Origin: Chionis minor
Taxonomy: Eukaryota > Chordata > Aves > Charadriiformes > Chionididae
DNA length: 64,000 nt
Direction: 5' to 3'
NCBI GenBank assembly: GCA_013398295.1
Contig: VZSF01007818.1
Coordinates: forward strand, 251,180 to 315,179
In this document: positions 62,760-64,000 of the stretch, in pieces
Numbering within the stretch: position 1 is the first letter of the stretch
Layout of the letters: each line of letters starts with the position of its first letter
Program-made: the position numbers and the translations under genes
The notes under the pieces: generated by a model
What the model saw: only the letters and a program-made list of their open reading frames with translations
Database searches by the model: none
What the model was told of the DNA's origin: nothing

Positions 62760-62900
62760 TATAATCGCTTGACAAGAATATCTCCCAGGCAACTCACTTG
62801 GGGGAGTGGCGACAACTGCTGTTTAATCAGTACAGCAATTAGCTTAAGTTCTGCTTAATGGCTGAACATTCAACCGATGGCATGGACTTTAGTGATCTGG
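62760..62900. promoter_or_regulatory. Candidate conserved non-coding element
   Basis: This non-repetitive segment has balanced composition and homeodomain-type cores, including cagcaattagcttaag, gtttaatcag and gcttaatgg, with no simple repeats. It has the texture of vertebrate developmental enhancers. That is a judgement of style: conservation cannot be seen in one sequence. Confidence 0.2.
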
Positions 62901-63469
62901 ATGGAGCAAAGGCAAAAGTTTAAATCTCAATCTTGTTTCAGAAGAAACTGCAATGAAGATTAAATAGGGAAAAAAAATTAAAGAAGTATCAGATAGCAGC
63001 AAAATTAGCAAAAATTTCAGTAAGGCTCGATTTCAGGATGTTTTTTAAAATAAACACGGTCCTCTTGGACAAATACAGTAAGACAATTCCCGAAATGAAC
63101 TTCCTAAGGGAGTGCTGAGGGTGGGAGGGAGAAGGATTCCTCCTCCCACTGCAAAACTACTTTACTGCAGTGATGGCTGAAACAGCTTTCTGCAGCCATG
63201 CCGCTCCCCTGCTCCAGAGAGCTTGGGGCACAACCAGGCAAACCCTTGCGAGATTACAAATGCTTCCAGATGCACTGTAAATAAACTAAAGTGAAAAACC
63301 CACCAAACCTCCTCTACCCAATTCCTGTGTAACTGGGTCTCCCGGAGAGGTCAAGTGATGGTTGCGGGCTGGGGAATGCCGCTCTCAGACTCTGCTGGGA
63401 AGCCTCGGGGACATTCTCCTCCAAGTTGTGAATCACTAAAAAAGCTGCTGCTGACGAGGTGGGGAAGGG

Positions 63470-63780
63470 CAGCTCCGCTCTGAAAGCCTTATCGCCTCTA
63501 TGAATCGCCGCAAAAGAAAGGCAGAGGGCTCAACCAGCTATTTAACATCCTGAAGTGGACACGGTTTTGATTGAAATTCTGATATGGGGCTCGAGAGCTT
63601 TGCCAGGGAGACGAATTGGGACCTTTGAGACTGATGAGAATCCAAGCTGTACTGCATCGTTCTCCAATATTTTTTTTTTAATAATTGCCATCTCACAATT
63701 AGAAGTGAAATCAGACCGTCTTTCTCAGCACAGCATATGTTATTATTACAATTTGCATGAAAAATATCTAGATAAAGGAC
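63470..63780. promoter_or_regulatory. Candidate conserved non-coding element with octamer site
   Basis: The segment includes ctttatcgcc-like text near its start (ccttatcgcctctatgaatc), then gtggacacggttttgattg. An exact POU octamer ATTTGCAT lies at 63751-63758, overlapping an ACAAT SOX-type core. It holds no simple repeat except a T run near 63670. A 77-codon frame (63555-63788, +) crosses it and is unrecognised. Regulatory function is inference. Confidence 0.25.
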
Positions 63781-64000
63781 GCTCTTAATTCTAACAAAGC
63801 TAAGGTGGTCTTCGTAGACACAATATATTACTGGAGTTGAACCCTCGAGTGAACTGTTTTTATCTATACCTGCTGTTATCTGATGTTCTAAATATCAATT
63901 TCTGCAACAAAGTCATGCTAAACCTCTGCTACTCAGAGGGCAGAGCACAAGATATAATTCAATGTACTTTAAGTGGACATGATTTGCTAATTTTTAGAAG

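Larger units (their letters stand above)
59663..64000. other. Non-coding DNA with moderately G+C-rich patch at 61.7-62.1 kb
   Basis: 61730-62050 is richer in G+C with scattered CpG. Overlapping frames there (153 codons, 61498-61959, and 166 codons, 61754-62254, both -, with several antisense) are typical of such composition and match nothing I know. Other items are listed separately. Confidence 0.7.

Overview
The window looks like bird nuclear DNA with no protein-coding gene that I can recognise. The main evidence is three fragments of the CR1 LINE retrotransposon (about 17.06-17.48 kb on +, 22.66-22.87 kb on -, 45.12-45.50 kb on -). They carry the avian-type CR1 3' region, the conserved C-terminal reverse-transcriptase ORF motif WNRLPREVV, and in two copies the ATTCTATGAT-like or ATAGAAT-like 3' terminus. 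Interspersed repeats are otherwise sparse and base composition is moderately AT-rich, as in avian intergenic or intronic DNA. I cannot name the species or the locus.

Coding content. The longest open frames are about 150-210 codons. They are scattered on both strands, overlap each other antisense, show no recognisable domains, and in two cases are explained by CR1 sequence. I found no exon series with plausible splice sites and no tRNA, rRNA, CRISPR or bacterial-type gene. The window is best described as a gene desert or a piece of a very long intron.

Layout. 0-2.9 kb: plain AT-rich DNA. 2.90-3.12 kb: a short, very CpG-rich patch. 3.1-17 kb: single-copy DNA with a 13-bp-arm hairpin at 9.8 kb, possible decayed MIR-type SINE pieces at 11.35 and 13.8 kb, and one ambiguous base at 9712. 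17.06-17.48 kb: CR1 copy 1. 22.65-23.0 kb: CR1 copy 2 followed closely by a compound TAA/TAG/AAG microsatellite. 24.6 kb: four tandem 12-bp near-palindromes. 25.4-26.0 kb: a G-quadruplex-type motif and a 30-bp duplication. 28.3-29.5 kb: a second 30-bp duplication, a nested 61-bp hairpin and another small hairpin. 35.0-36.4 kb: a perfect 22-bp palindrome, then a CpG-enriched kilobase. 45.12-45.50 kb: CR1 copy 3, containing a perfect 28-bp inverted repeat absent from the usual CR1 sequence. 48.3 and 59.6 kb: AAAGC and TG microsatellites. 61.1-61.6 kb: a decayed palindromic ancient repeat and a 12-bp-arm hairpin. 62.7-63.8 kb: sequence with the look of conserved non-coding DNA.

I see no multi-gene system. 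The most useful observations are the long perfect inverted repeats, the two CpG clusters without a gene, and the rearrangement inside CR1 copy 3. Statements about conservation or regulatory function are inference, because one sequence cannot show conservation.
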